From Clostridium sp. (lineage in GTDB: Bacteria; Bacteroidota; Bacteroidia; Bacteroidales; Muribaculaceae), in contig JAMPGR010000007.1 in assembly GCA_023663805.1 (NCBI GenBank), forward strand, positions 1 through 44,993: a DNA stretch of 44,993 nucleotides, written 5' to 3'. The notes under the pieces are model-generated. The model was not told where the DNA came from, did not search any database, and was given only the letters and a program-made list of their open reading frames with translations. Numbering within the stretch: the first letter of the stretch is position 1; each line of letters starts with the position of its first letter. Below are positions 22,839-30,911 of this stretch, one piece after another. The position numbers and the translations under genes were made by a program.

Positions 22839-23638
22839 TCGCGTTCGGGCTGTTTCGCTTCGTTCCATAGTCTCTCCATCTGAGCGAGGGAGAGGTCGCG
22901 GATATGGCGTCCGGAGCGGATCGCCTCCTCTTCGATATGGTTGAAGCGGTTGATGAATTTCCGGTTTGTCCGCTCGAGGGCATTCTCGGGGTTGATTCCG
23001 TAGAGGCGGCAAGCGTTGACGAGGCTGAAAAGCAGGTCGCCCATCTCGGCCTCCATCCGGTCGCGGTCTCCTTCGAGCCGTTCGGCGTCGAATTCGCCGA
23101 TCTCCTCGCTGACTTTGTCCCAGACCTGGGAGGGTTCCTCCCAGTCGAAGCCGACGTTGGCGGCCTTCTCCTGGATCCGGAACGATTTGATCAGCGCCGG
23201 AAGCGCCGCCGGAACTCCGGCAAGAACCGTCCGGTTGCCCCCTTTTTCGCGGAGTTTGATCTCTTCCCAGTTGCGGGCGACATCGCCGGCCGTGGCTGCC
23301 GCGGCGTCGCCGAAGACGTGGGGGTGGCGGAATATCAGTTTGTCGTTCAGGCTCCGGGCGACGTCGTGGATGTCGAACGCTCCCTTCTCTTCGCCGATGC
23401 GCGCATAGAAGAGGATATGGAGAAGGACATCGCCGAGTTCCTTACGTATGTTCGGTGTGTCGTCGCCGAGGAGGGCATCGCAGAGTTCGTAGACCTCCTC
23501 GATCGTGTTCGGCCGGAGGCTCTCGTTTGTCTGCTTGCGGTCCCAGGGACACTCGACGCGGAGACGGTCGAGGGTGTCGATGACGTCGGCGAGCGCCCGG
23601 GCTTTTTCTTCGGTTGTATGAAGCGGTTTGTAACTCAT
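22835..23638 (-). CDS. mazG: Nucleoside triphosphate pyrophosphohydrolase MazG
   Basis: 267 residues with two MazG domains. The first has the Mg-binding pattern IEEVYEL...RKELGDVLLHILFYARI (about 47-82), preceded by the signature CPWDRKQTNESLRPN; the second has SEEIGEF...AEMGDLLFSLVNACRL (about 182-212). The enzyme converts NTPs, including non-canonical ones, to NMP and pyrophosphate. It starts 21 bp after the dsbD stop and overlaps the next gene by 4 nt. Confidence 0.96.
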   Translation of the reverse strand: MSYKPLHTTEEKARALADVIDTLDRLRVECPWDRKQTNESLRPNTIEEVYELCDALLGDDTPNIRKELGDVLLHILFYARIGEEKGAFDIHDVARSLNDKLIFRHPHVFGDAAAATAGDVARNWEEIKLREKGGNRTVLAGVPAALPALIKSFRIQEKAANVGFDWEEPSQVWDKVSEEIGEFDAERLEGDRDRMEAEMGDLLFSLVNACRLYGINPENALERTNRKFINRFNHIEEEAIRSGRHIRDLSLAQMERLWNEAKQPERE

Positions 23639-23659
23639 TCTGTTTCGGTTGTGAGGATT

Positions 23660-25735
23660 TCAACGGTCTTTGTAGGCCTCGATGCCCGATTCGAGCCAGA
23701 GTCCGAATTTCTCGACATTCTCGTCGTAGGAGTAGGACCCGGCCAGGGGCTGTCCGTTGTTGTCTAGGAGGATATAGAAGGGCTGGGTGTTGGCGCCGAA
23801 TTTCATCCGCTCGAGATAACTCCAGCGGTCGCCGACGGTCTGGAGCGTGCGGCGGCGGCCGTTCTCCTCGATGACGACCGGCTCGGGAAGTTTATGCTTG
23901 TCGTCGACCATCAGGCGGATCAGGACGTAGTTCTCCTCGATGATCGAACGGATGACATCGGTGTCGAACACGGCTCCCTCCATCTTGCGGCAGTTGACAC
24001 AGCCGTAGCCTGAGAAGTCGATCAGGACGGGACGACCGTTCTCGGCGGCGTAGCGCATACCCTCGTCGTAGTCGTCGAACTCGCGGAACTCACCCCCGGC
24101 GTAGAGATTGAAGTCCTGGGTGTAGAGCGGCGGAACGAAGGCGCTGACCCCTTTCAGCGGTGCGCCCCACATGCCCGGGAGAAGGTAGACGGCGAAGGTC
24201 AGCGAGGCGAGCGCCAGGAAGAAGCGGGGAATCGAGACATGGGGGATGTCGCTGTCGTGGGGGAACTTGATTTTCCCGAGCAGATACATCCCGAGCATGA
24301 CGAAGATGACAACCCAGAGGGCGACGAACCATTCGCGGTCGAGCAGCCCCCAGCCGTAGGCGAGGTCGGCGACCGACAGGAACTTGAGCGACAGGGCGAG
24401 TTCGAGGAAGCCGAGGACGACCTTGACCGAGTTGAGCCAGCCGCCGGAACGGGGCATCTCCTTCAGCATCGAGGGGAAGATCGCAAAGAGGGTGAAGGGA
24501 ATCGCCAGCGCCAGGGCGAAGGCTCCCATACCGATAGCCGGGCCGGCCATGTTGCCGACGGTCGCAGCCTCGACAAGGAGCGTGCCGATGATCGGGCCGG
24601 TACATGAGAAACTGACCAGCGCGAGGGTAAAGGCCATGAAGAAGATCGAAATCAGGCCGGTCGTGCTCTCGGCGCGGCTGTCCATCGAGTTGCTCCACTT
24701 CGAGGGGAGCCGTATGTCAAACGCTCCGAAGAAGGAGATCGCGAAGACAACGAGCAGGAGGAAGAACAGCAGGTTGAAGACGGCGTTGGTCGAGAGTTCG
24801 TTCAGTTTGCTGGCGCCGAAGAGCCAGGTGATGACCAGCCCGAGGGCGAGGTAGATGACGATTATGCTCGCGCCGTAGATCATCGCGTCGCGGATCGATC
24901 GCGAACGCGACGTGTTCTTTTTCAAGAAGAAACTGACCGTCAGCGGTATCATCGGCCAGACACAGGGGGTCAGCAACGCAAGAATGCCGCCGAGGAAGCC
25001 CCAGGCGAAGATGTAGAACCATGACGCCTCCGAGATCGACTCGGTCGCGCTTTCGGCCCCCTCGGGGTAGGTCACCGGCGCCCACCATCCGCTTCGGTCA
25101 GCCGACGGAGAGGGGGTGTCGGCCGCGACGGCGGCGACAACTGCCGAATCGGCGGCAATCCCGGCGGATTCTTCGTCTGCAGCCGGAGCGGTTTCGTCGA
25201 CTGCCGGAGCGGCGGTCGTTTCTGCCGGAGCGGCCGTCTGGGCCGAAGCCGAAGCGGTTACCGCGCCGCTGAAGGAGAATTCCTCTTTCGTTGGGGGGAT
25301 ACAGTTGCTGTCGTTACACCCCTGGAATCTGACGTAGCCCGACACCGACCATGGCTTCGAGGGATCCTTGACGCGATATTTCTGGACGAACGTGACATCC
25401 GAGTCCCACCACGACAGGGTCAGTTCGAATATCATATCCTCTTTTTCGACCGGAGCGACCGAGGGTTTGACGGTTCCGTCGAGTTCGATGTTGTCGAGTC
25501 GGTCGAAGACGAATTCCGTCGGGTTCGGTCCCCCGTCGGGGAGGGTAAGTCCGTAGAGGTGCCACCCCTGGTCGATCGTCGCCTTGAAGGTCATTGTTCC
25601 GGTTTTTCCGGCGGCTTTCTGACTGAAAGCCCATTTGATCGGTTCGAGAATCTGGGAAGCGGCCGTCAGCGGCAGCAACAGGGCCGCGAGAGCGGCCAGA
25701 GTCAGCGCGATTTTGCGTAGTTTGGTTATCGACAT
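23660..25735 (-). CDS. dsbD: Thiol:disulfide interchange protein, DsbD family
   Basis: 691 residues in three parts. After the signal peptide comes a periplasmic alpha-type domain ending with GCNDSNCIPP (about 140-150), the Cys pair typical of DsbD/ScsB N-domains. Next is an Ala-rich linker, then about eight transmembrane helices of CcdA/DsbD type with the conserved Cys in LTPCVWPMIPLTVSF and in SFSCTGPIIGT. The C-terminal thioredoxin-like domain has the active site GYGCVNCRKME near residue 580. It moves reducing power from cytosolic thioredoxin to periplasmic proteins. First gene of the operon, with a -7 box just upstream. Confidence 0.94.
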   Translation of the reverse strand: MSITKLRKIALTLAALAALLLPLTAASQILEPIKWAFSQKAAGKTGTMTFKATIDQGWHLYGLTLPDGGPNPTEFVFDRLDNIELDGTVKPSVAPVEKEDMIFELTLSWWDSDVTFVQKYRVKDPSKPWSVSGYVRFQGCNDSNCIPPTKEEFSFSGAVTASASAQTAAPAETTAAPAVDETAPAADEESAGIAADSAVVAAVAADTPSPSADRSGWWAPVTYPEGAESATESISEASWFYIFAWGFLGGILALLTPCVWPMIPLTVSFFLKKNTSRSRSIRDAMIYGASIIVIYLALGLVITWLFGASKLNELSTNAVFNLLFFLLLVVFAISFFGAFDIRLPSKWSNSMDSRAESTTGLISIFFMAFTLALVSFSCTGPIIGTLLVEAATVGNMAGPAIGMGAFALALAIPFTLFAIFPSMLKEMPRSGGWLNSVKVVLGFLELALSLKFLSVADLAYGWGLLDREWFVALWVVIFVMLGMYLLGKIKFPHDSDIPHVSIPRFFLALASLTFAVYLLPGMWGAPLKGVSAFVPPLYTQDFNLYAGGEFREFDDYDEGMRYAAENGRPVLIDFSGYGCVNCRKMEGAVFDTDVIRSIIEENYVLIRLMVDDKHKLPEPVVIEENGRRRTLQTVGDRWSYLERMKFGANTQPFYILLDNNGQPLAGSYSYDENVEKFGLWLESGIEAYKDR

Positions 25736-25760
25736 GCGTTATTCGGTTTGTTTCAGACGG

Positions 25761-25768
25761 CAAAGTTA
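25761..25768 (-). promoter_or_regulatory. -7 promoter box of the dsbD operon
   Basis: TAACTTTG followed by CC on the minus strand; leader of about 20 nt to the ATG at 25735. It likely drives the six genes down to 19532. Confidence 0.6.
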
Positions 25769-25864
25769 ACGATTTTTCACCGTATAGCGTGCCATCGACG
25801 AAGGTTTTGATTGTCAAAAACCGTTAAGATTGACTAATTCGGGTTCTATCCGAAAAAAAATTCG

Positions 25865-25872
25865 TAACTTTG
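25865..25872 (+). promoter_or_regulatory. -7 promoter box of the GT5-DUF4270 unit
   Basis: TAACTTTG followed by C, full match to TAnnTTTG; leader about 20 nt to the ATG at 25896. Confidence 0.6.
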
Positions 25873-25895
25873 CACGATAATTAACAAAAACCTCA

Positions 25896-26720
25896 ATGGC
25901 AAAAGAAAAAGTTTTATTCATTTCGCAACAGATAGCCCCTTACCTCAAGGCTGATCATCTATCAACTCTCGGCAGAGACATTCCCCAGGGGGTAATGGCT
26001 AAAGGCTACGAAGTTAGAACTTTCATGCCTAAATATGGCAGCGTCAACGAACGCCGGAACCAGCTCCACGAGGTCATCCGCCTCTCCGGGATGAATATCC
26101 CGATCGACGACAACGACCATCCGCTGATTATCAAGGTCGCGACTCTCCAGCCCTCCCGCATGCAGGTCTATTTCATCGATAACGACGACTATTTCTCGAG
26201 CCCGCAGACCTCCGAACTCGAAACCGTCAGCGACAAGACCCACAACGACGAGCGCCTGATGTTCTACACCCGCGGCGTCATCGAGACCGTCAAAAAACTC
26301 CGCTGGGACCCGAAGTTCATCCAGTGTGACGGATGGCTGACGGCTCTCGCGCCTCTTTATATGAGACGCCTCTACGCAAACGACCCGACCTTCTCGAACG
26401 CGAAGATCGTCTATACGCTCCGCGACGACGCGTTCGACGGCTCGCTCGATCCCCGCTTCGTCGAGAAACTCACGATGGCCCAGGTCGACCCCGACGACCT
26501 CGCCGTCGCCGGCTCAGGGGTGTTCGACCACATTTCCCTCGGAAAACTCGCGGTCAATTTCGCCGACGCCGTCGTCGTGTCGACCGAAAATGTCGCCCCC
26601 GAACTGCTCGAATATGCCGCGGCATCCGGCAAACCGGTGATGCCCTATCCCGGCGACGACGCTCTCCTGCCCCAGGCTGTCGCCGACTTCTACAACCAGA
26701 TCACAACACCCGAAGAATAA
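25896..26720 (+). CDS. Single-domain GT5 starch-synthase-like protein
   Basis: 274 residues, matching only the N-terminal catalytic domain of GT5 glycogen/starch synthases (which are ~480-550 residues): VLFISQQIAPYLKAD, GYEVRTFMPKYGSVNERR, KLRWDPKFIQCDGWLTALAPLYM, AKIVYTLRDD and NFADAVVVSTENVAPELLEY. The donor-site motif, normally KxGGL near residue 18, reads KADHL here, and the nucleotide-sugar-binding C-terminal domain is absent. Classical glycogen synthesis is therefore unlikely. The ORF ends cleanly and couples to the next gene (2 bp), so it is a complete short protein and not a recent truncation. I recall the same pair in other Bacteroidales. Confidence 0.85.
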   Translation: MAKEKVLFISQQIAPYLKADHLSTLGRDIPQGVMAKGYEVRTFMPKYGSVNERRNQLHEVIRLSGMNIPIDDNDHPLIIKVATLQPSRMQVYFIDNDDYFSSPQTSELETVSDKTHNDERLMFYTRGVIETVKKLRWDPKFIQCDGWLTALAPLYMRRLYANDPTFSNAKIVYTLRDDAFDGSLDPRFVEKLTMAQVDPDDLAVAGSGVFDHISLGKLAVNFADAVVVSTENVAPELLEYAAASGKPVMPYPGDDALLPQAVADFYNQITTPEE

Positions 26721-26722
26721 CA

Positions 26723-28105
26723 ATGAAATTCTCACGCTTCATGATTCTCGCCGCCGTCGCGGGCGGTATTCTGCAGGGCTGCCAGGACAGCGCCAGCACC
26801 CTGGGTACATCGCTCGTCAGCGACCGCACAGAGATCATCGAGGACTCCTCCTTCACTATCACAGGCCGAACGCTCCTGAACCGTTCGATTCCGTCGAAAA
26901 CCCAGACCCAGCTGCTCGGCTCTCTCGACGCCGAAGGGTTCGGATCGATCCGCTCCGACTTCGTCACCCAGTTCATGCCGTCGCTGACGCTCGACACTGT
27001 CGATATGCGGCCCGAATATGTCGACTCGGTAAAACTTCTCCTCTTTTATAATCAGGGGTGCTTCACCGGCGACTCTCTGACTCCGATCAATATCGTCGTC
27101 CATCCTCTGACACGCCAACTTGAAAATCCGATTTACACGACCTTCAATCCCGAGGGGTACTACGATCCGTCGGTCATCTGGGGCCAGAAGATCTATAACG
27201 TCGACACCCTGACCTACGACTCGAACAACAGCACATATTTCCACAATATCATTATCGACCTCCCGCGACAGTTCGGCGTAGATCTGTACACGGAGTTCCT
27301 CCGGGACCCGAAGACCTTCGAGACGCCGGGAGCGTTCGCCGAATGGTTCCCGGGACTCTACGTGACTACCGACTTCGGCTCGGGACGTATCGCCGAACTC
27401 TATTCGACCGGCATTAATGTCTTCTATTCACCCCACGGAACCTACACAAACAGCGCCGGCGAACTCCGAGATACGGTCTACTCCTATGTCCAGCGCTACC
27501 TGAACGTCACCCCAGAGGTCATCTCGAACAACTGTATCACCTACGACATGGCTCCGTCGCTGACAGCCGCAATCGACAACGGCGAGGCGGTCATCTCCGC
27601 TCCCGCCGGCTCGGAGGTCGAGATTACACTTCCGATTAACGAGATGCTCGCTTCCTATCGCCAGAACGGCGGATCGATGTCGGTCTTCAACTCGCTCCAG
27701 CTCGAAATCCCGGTCGAGGAGATCGAAAACGACTACGGAATAACCCCGCCGGAGTATCTTCTCCTGGTTCTCTCCGACAAAAAGGAGGAGTTCTTCGCCA
27801 ACAACGACCTGACCGACGGAAAGACTTCCTTCTACGCTTCCTATAATTCCACCCGGAAATCATACCTCTTCTCGGGCATGCGCAGTTATTTTCTCGACAT
27901 GCTCGCGAAAAATCAGACAATCGGGACCGAGGACTTGACCTTCACTCTGACTCCGGTCCAAATTATTAGCCAGCAATACAGTTCATACTCCGACGCGGTC
28001 GTCACATCGATCCTCCCCTATGTCATTTCGCCGAAAATGGCAAAAATTAACATATCGGATGCAAAAATTCGGATGATTTATAGTAAACAGAACATAAATT
28101 TTTAG
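26723..28105 (+). CDS. DUF4270 family lipoprotein
   Basis: 460 residues. The frame is open from 26333, but the ATG at 26723 follows the GT5 stop by 2 bp and gives a lipoprotein signal peptide (MKFSRFMILAAVAGGILQGC, lipobox Cys20). After QDSASTLGTSLVSD, the body (SIPSKTQTQLLGSLDAEGFGSIRSDF kept short here as residues ~52-77; DSVKLLLFYNQGCFTGD; MRSYFLDMLAKNQ) fits DUF4270, a Bacteroidetes surface lipoprotein family of unknown role. Linked expression with the GT5-like protein suggests a cell-surface glycan connection, which is inference. Its stop codon directly abuts the tRNA-Thr promoter box. Confidence 0.87.
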   Translation: MKFSRFMILAAVAGGILQGCQDSASTLGTSLVSDRTEIIEDSSFTITGRTLLNRSIPSKTQTQLLGSLDAEGFGSIRSDFVTQFMPSLTLDTVDMRPEYVDSVKLLLFYNQGCFTGDSLTPINIVVHPLTRQLENPIYTTFNPEGYYDPSVIWGQKIYNVDTLTYDSNNSTYFHNIIIDLPRQFGVDLYTEFLRDPKTFETPGAFAEWFPGLYVTTDFGSGRIAELYSTGINVFYSPHGTYTNSAGELRDTVYSYVQRYLNVTPEVISNNCITYDMAPSLTAAIDNGEAVISAPAGSEVEITLPINEMLASYRQNGGSMSVFNSLQLEIPVEEIENDYGITPPEYLLLVLSDKKEEFFANNDLTDGKTSFYASYNSTRKSYLFSGMRSYFLDMLAKNQTIGTEDLTFTLTPVQIISQQYSSYSDAVVTSILPYVISPKMAKINISDAKIRMIYSKQNINF

Positions 28106-28113
28106 TAACTTTG
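28106..28113 (+). promoter_or_regulatory. -7 promoter box of tRNA-Thr
   Basis: TAACTTTG followed by C, immediately after the DUF4270 stop codon; the tRNA begins 16 bp downstream. Confidence 0.6.
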
Positions 28114-28128
28114 CACCCGTAATTCCAA

Positions 28129-28201
28129 GCCGCAATAGCTCAGTCGGTAGAGCATTTCATTCGTAACGAAAAGGTCGTGGGTTCGAGTCCCACTCGCGGC
28201 T
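28129..28201 (+). tRNA. tRNA-Thr, anticodon CGU
   Basis: 73-nt cloverleaf: acceptor GCCGCAA with TCGCGGC (A6 opposite C), D-arm GCTC...GAGC, anticodon loop TTCGTAA giving CGT at 34-36, T-arm GTGGG TTCGAGT CCCAC, discriminator T. CCA follows in the DNA at 28202-28204. The anticodon stem TTTCA/CGAAA also has an A-C pair next to the loop. It reads the ACG codon for threonine. Confidence 0.93.
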
Positions 28202-28215
28202 CCAGCAAACCCTCC

Positions 28216-28251
28216 GAAGGGGATGAACTTCAACAGAAGTTCATCCCCTTC
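28216..28251 (+). terminator. Terminator-like hairpin after tRNA-Thr
   Basis: Perfect 14-bp inverted repeat GAAGGGGATGAACT / AGTTCATCCCCTTC with an 8-nt loop, 15 bp after the tRNA end. No long T tract follows, only a T-rich stretch further on. Confidence 0.65.
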
Positions 28252-28304
28252 GCTGTATTCTGAGTTTTGTTATTCGACCACTAACGCGGTATTATCTCTG
28301 TATT

Positions 28305-28489
28305 ACACCGCGGAGCGGTGTTAAGACGGTAGCCGTGGGCGAAGCCCACGGTTCTCGTAACAACCTGACGCAGACCGCGCCAGCGGTCGAATAATGCCTA
28401 CGACCGTGGGCGGTTATTCGACCACTGACGTAGCCTGAATCTTAGGGGGGGAACCGGTCCGGGGGCTGTTCGCCCCCGGCTACCGTCTG
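28305..28489. repeat. ~185-bp tandem unit A
   Basis: Nearly identical to 28553-28736 (about ten differences and one 1-bp indel; start-to-start distance 248 bp). It holds the stems ACCGC-gga-GCGGT, CCGTGGGC-gaa-GCCCACGG, GACCGC-gcca-GCGGTC and a GGGGG/CCCCC stem. Confidence 0.85.
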
Positions 28490-28552
28490 ACACCACTGAC
28501 GTGGTGTGTTTTCGGGTCGACACTTTGACGTGGTGTGTTTTCGGCCTGCAAC

Positions 28553-28736
28553 ACACCGCGGAGCGGTGTTAAGACAGTAGCCGTGGGCGAAGCCCACGGT
28601 TTTCGTAACAACCTGACGCAGACCGCGCCAGCGGTCGAATAATGCCTACGACCGTGGGCGGATATTCGACCACTAACGTGGTCTGAATCCGGGGGGGGAA
28701 CCGGTCCGGGGTCTGTGCGCCCCCGGCTACCGTCTG
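28553..28736. repeat. ~185-bp tandem unit B
   Basis: Second copy of the unit at 28305-28489, with the same internal hairpins preserved. Its end runs into the 16-bp palindrome at 28732-28767. Confidence 0.85.
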
Positions 28737-28767
28737 TAACACACCACGTCAGTGGTGTGTTACAGAC
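28732..28767. repeat. Long perfect palindrome
   Basis: 16-bp arms GTCTGTAACACACCAC and GTGGTGTGTTACAGAC around GTCA. The related unpaired segment after unit A (CACCACTGACGTGGTG) is a shorter version. It may be an end of the repeat array or a terminator for plus-strand transcripts; TTGTTTTCTGATTTTT lies downstream. Confidence 0.7.
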
Positions 28768-28801
28768 AGCGGTTGTTTTCTGATTTTTATACGACAAAAA
28801 T

Positions 28802-28844
28802 AATCAAAAAAATTACGCCGCAAAACTACGGTTTCGCGGCGTAA
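28802..28844 (-). terminator. Terminator of the SusC-to-GH93 operon
   Basis: Inverted repeat TTACGCCGC / GCGGCGTAA (28813-28821 and 28836-28844), followed on the minus strand by TTTTTTTGATTATTTTTG. It lies 25 bp after the stop of the GH93-like gene. Confidence 0.8.
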
Positions 28845-28868
28845 CTGACAAAAAATTACTACCTCGGG

Positions 28869-30887
28869 TTACTTTTCGACAATCTTGCCCTGCATGACGA
28901 CGACATCGCTTTCGACGCGGCGCGTGCCACTGTATTGTGCCTTGGTGAAGAGCAACCAGACGGTGTCGTTGTCGTAGAGGAAGAAAGAGTTGTAGTAGGC
29001 GCCACACTCCGAAGGAAGCACTGCGCCAGACAGCGGGACACGCTTGTACATAAAGTTATGTCCCGTATTGTCGGCCATGACAACCTGCGGACGACATGTC
29101 TGCCAGACACTGCCCGACTGGTTCGTATGGGCCATGATCAGGAACTCTCCGGTAGGGAGCTGGATCATATAGGGAGCGCCCGCACCGCTGTTCAGGTTCG
29201 TCAGCCAGCGTTCGCTGTCCTCGATGCCGTTCCAGTCGTAGGTGTCCCACTCGCCGCCGAGAGTGCGGAACTGCAGCGACGGAGGGATGCCGCCGTTGAC
29301 ACTCTCCTCGATAAAGAGAACCCCCTTGTTACCCTGCATTACGACCGCAACGGGCATACCGTCGCGCGCTCCCGGCTTGTAACTTGCGCGAGAATAGGTC
29401 GTCCATGTCTGGCCATTGTCGGTCGATCGGGTCGACAGAATCTCCTGAAAGAGGTTGTCTCGCTGGTTGTCCCACCAGTATGCCTCAGACGATACGAGAA
29501 GCTCGAGGTCGCCGTTGGGCAACTGGACGACCTGCGGTTCCCAGGTCCGGCCGCGGCCGACGATAATCGGGTCACTCCATGTCTCGCCGCCATCCTTCGA
29601 GATTGTTGCGAGCACCTTCGTGTTCGTGTTGCTCTCGGGATTGCCGTTGGCGACGACAGTCAGGATTACCCATCCGTTGGCGAGACGCGTCATCTCGGGG
29701 TTGCAGATACGGTAGTAGCGGTTGCCATGGAATGAGCCGTTGACGTTGAAGATCTCGACCGGGTCGGTCCAGGTCTTTCCGTTGTCGTAACTCTTCCGGA
29801 GATAGGAATTCTGCCAGTGGTCGCTCGCGCCGCCGTGGTAGGTCAGGAGGATCTTGTTTTCGTCGACGCGGCACATGCGGGGATACTCGACCTGGAGCAC
29901 CTCGGGGGTCAGCGTGACAAGGTTCGTGTTGTCCCATTCGACAACGTGGCTGACCGGCTTGACAGTTTTGTCGACCTCGTAGCCGCTGTATTCGGTCCAG
30001 GTCGTCACGGTCTTTTCGATCTCCATCTCGATTCCGTCGATGTTAGCCTTGACAATGGCGAGATAGGGGGTGCCGGCGGTCAGGCCGGTTATGCGCTTCG
30101 ACCGATAGCAGAAGCCACCCTGGGCCGTATAGGTATACTGCTGGAGCGAGTTGCGGTCCGGCCCGAACCAGAATTCAATCTCCGGCTCGGCACCGCTGTA
30201 GCCGGGAATCGAGAATGGAACTTCGACGAAGCGCTTTCCGATAACCCAGTCTTCTGTGTCGAATTTTACGCCGCTGATCGTGTTGGCCATCTTTCCGGCA
30301 CCGAATATGACGGAGCCGTCGGAGGTGACGAAATAGGGGCGGATAGAATATGCGGTCGAGGGAACCAGCCCCTCGCAGCGCATCATGAATTTTCCTCCGT
30401 CGAGCGCCGGAAGCGACGATCCGACTTTCGTGCGGGGGAGGATCGAATAGTCACGGCCGAGGCCGGAGAGCATGCTGGTGAAGCCATATTCGACAATGTC
30501 TGCCGAAACGAGTTCGCCCGGTGTGACCTCGATTTCGACATAGTCCGGGCCGAGGGTTTCGACGGTCGAGTTGACGTCGACTGTCCGGATTTCGCGTTCG
30601 AGAACGATTGGCGGACACGACGGGTCGCCGTCGACAACGGCGCGATAGAGCGCACCCTCTGCCGCACGGACAGTCAGGCGGGGTTTGTCAGCTCCGGAGA
30701 TGTCGGTCCATGTCTGACCTCCGTCGGCCGATGTCTGCCAGCAGATTGTTCCGTAGTTTCCGGCTCCCCAACTGAGGTCGAAAGTCAGGTTCTGGTTGGC
30801 GCGTGCATAGCATGTCTGGCGGTCGGCCGCAGATATTGAACTGACGGCGCAGGCCAGCGCTAGTGCAAGAAGATAGATTGGTTTCAT
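28869..30887 (-). CDS. Secreted BNR/Asp-box six-bladed propeller enzyme, GH93-like
   Basis: 672 residues. Signal peptide MKPIYLLALALACAVSSISA, about 310 residues of Ig/fibronectin-like beta domains, and a C-terminal propeller (about 325-672). Asp boxes SYDNGKTW, SKDGGETW and STDNGQTW are present. The conserved segments YPRMCRVDENKILLTYHGG, WEPQVVQLPNGDLELLVSSE, ARDGMPVAVV and GAGAPYMIQLPTGEF resemble GH93 exo-1,5-alpha-L-arabinanases more than GH33 sialidases, where an Arg triad and FRIP motif are expected. Last gene of the PUL operon, 24 bp after the T9SS-tailed gene; terminator follows. Sialidase or a binding-only propeller are alternatives; GH93 is inference from remembered motifs. Confidence 0.75.
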   Translation of the reverse strand: MKPIYLLALALACAVSSISAADRQTCYARANQNLTFDLSWGAGNYGTICWQTSADGGQTWTDISGADKPRLTVRAAEGALYRAVVDGDPSCPPIVLEREIRTVDVNSTVETLGPDYVEIEVTPGELVSADIVEYGFTSMLSGLGRDYSILPRTKVGSSLPALDGGKFMMRCEGLVPSTAYSIRPYFVTSDGSVIFGAGKMANTISGVKFDTEDWVIGKRFVEVPFSIPGYSGAEPEIEFWFGPDRNSLQQYTYTAQGGFCYRSKRITGLTAGTPYLAIVKANIDGIEMEIEKTVTTWTEYSGYEVDKTVKPVSHVVEWDNTNLVTLTPEVLQVEYPRMCRVDENKILLTYHGGASDHWQNSYLRKSYDNGKTWTDPVEIFNVNGSFHGNRYYRICNPEMTRLANGWVILTVVANGNPESNTNTKVLATISKDGGETWSDPIIVGRGRTWEPQVVQLPNGDLELLVSSEAYWWDNQRDNLFQEILSTRSTDNGQTWTTYSRASYKPGARDGMPVAVVMQGNKGVLFIEESVNGGIPPSLQFRTLGGEWDTYDWNGIEDSERWLTNLNSGAGAPYMIQLPTGEFLIMAHTNQSGSVWQTCRPQVVMADNTGHNFMYKRVPLSGAVLPSECGAYYNSFFLYDNDTVWLLFTKAQYSGTRRVESDVVVMQGKIVEK

Positions 30888-30911
30888 ATATATATGATAT
30901 GTCGGGGATAT

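Larger units (their letters stand above)
28252..28812. other. Gene-free, hairpin-rich region between tRNA-Thr and the PUL
   Basis: No coding gene is credible here. The region contains two ~185-bp tandem units, a 19-bp direct repeat (28497-28515 and 28526-28544, TGACGTGGTGTGTTTTCGG), recurring TTCGACCACTnACG segments, and a 16-bp-arm palindrome at 28732-28767. Nearly all GC-rich blocks pair with a neighbour into short hairpins. Confidence 0.75.

Noticed and set aside
26333..26722. N-terminal extension of the DUF4270 protein
   Set aside because: It overlaps the GT5 gene in another frame, is Arg-rich, and would bury the lipoprotein signal peptide.
28305..28770. CRISPR array
   Set aside because: Only two long units with a 248-bp spacing and conserved internal stems; no 25-40 bp repeats with regular unique spacers and no cas genes nearby.
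28129..28868. Integrated element with att sites at tRNA-Thr
   Set aside because: No copy of the tRNA 3' end and no integrase gene is present in the window.
28869..30887. Plain sialidase (GH33) annotation
   Set aside because: Asp boxes alone are shared by several propeller families; the FRIP motif and Arg triad are not evident, and conserved segments fit GH93 better. Kept as an alternative only.
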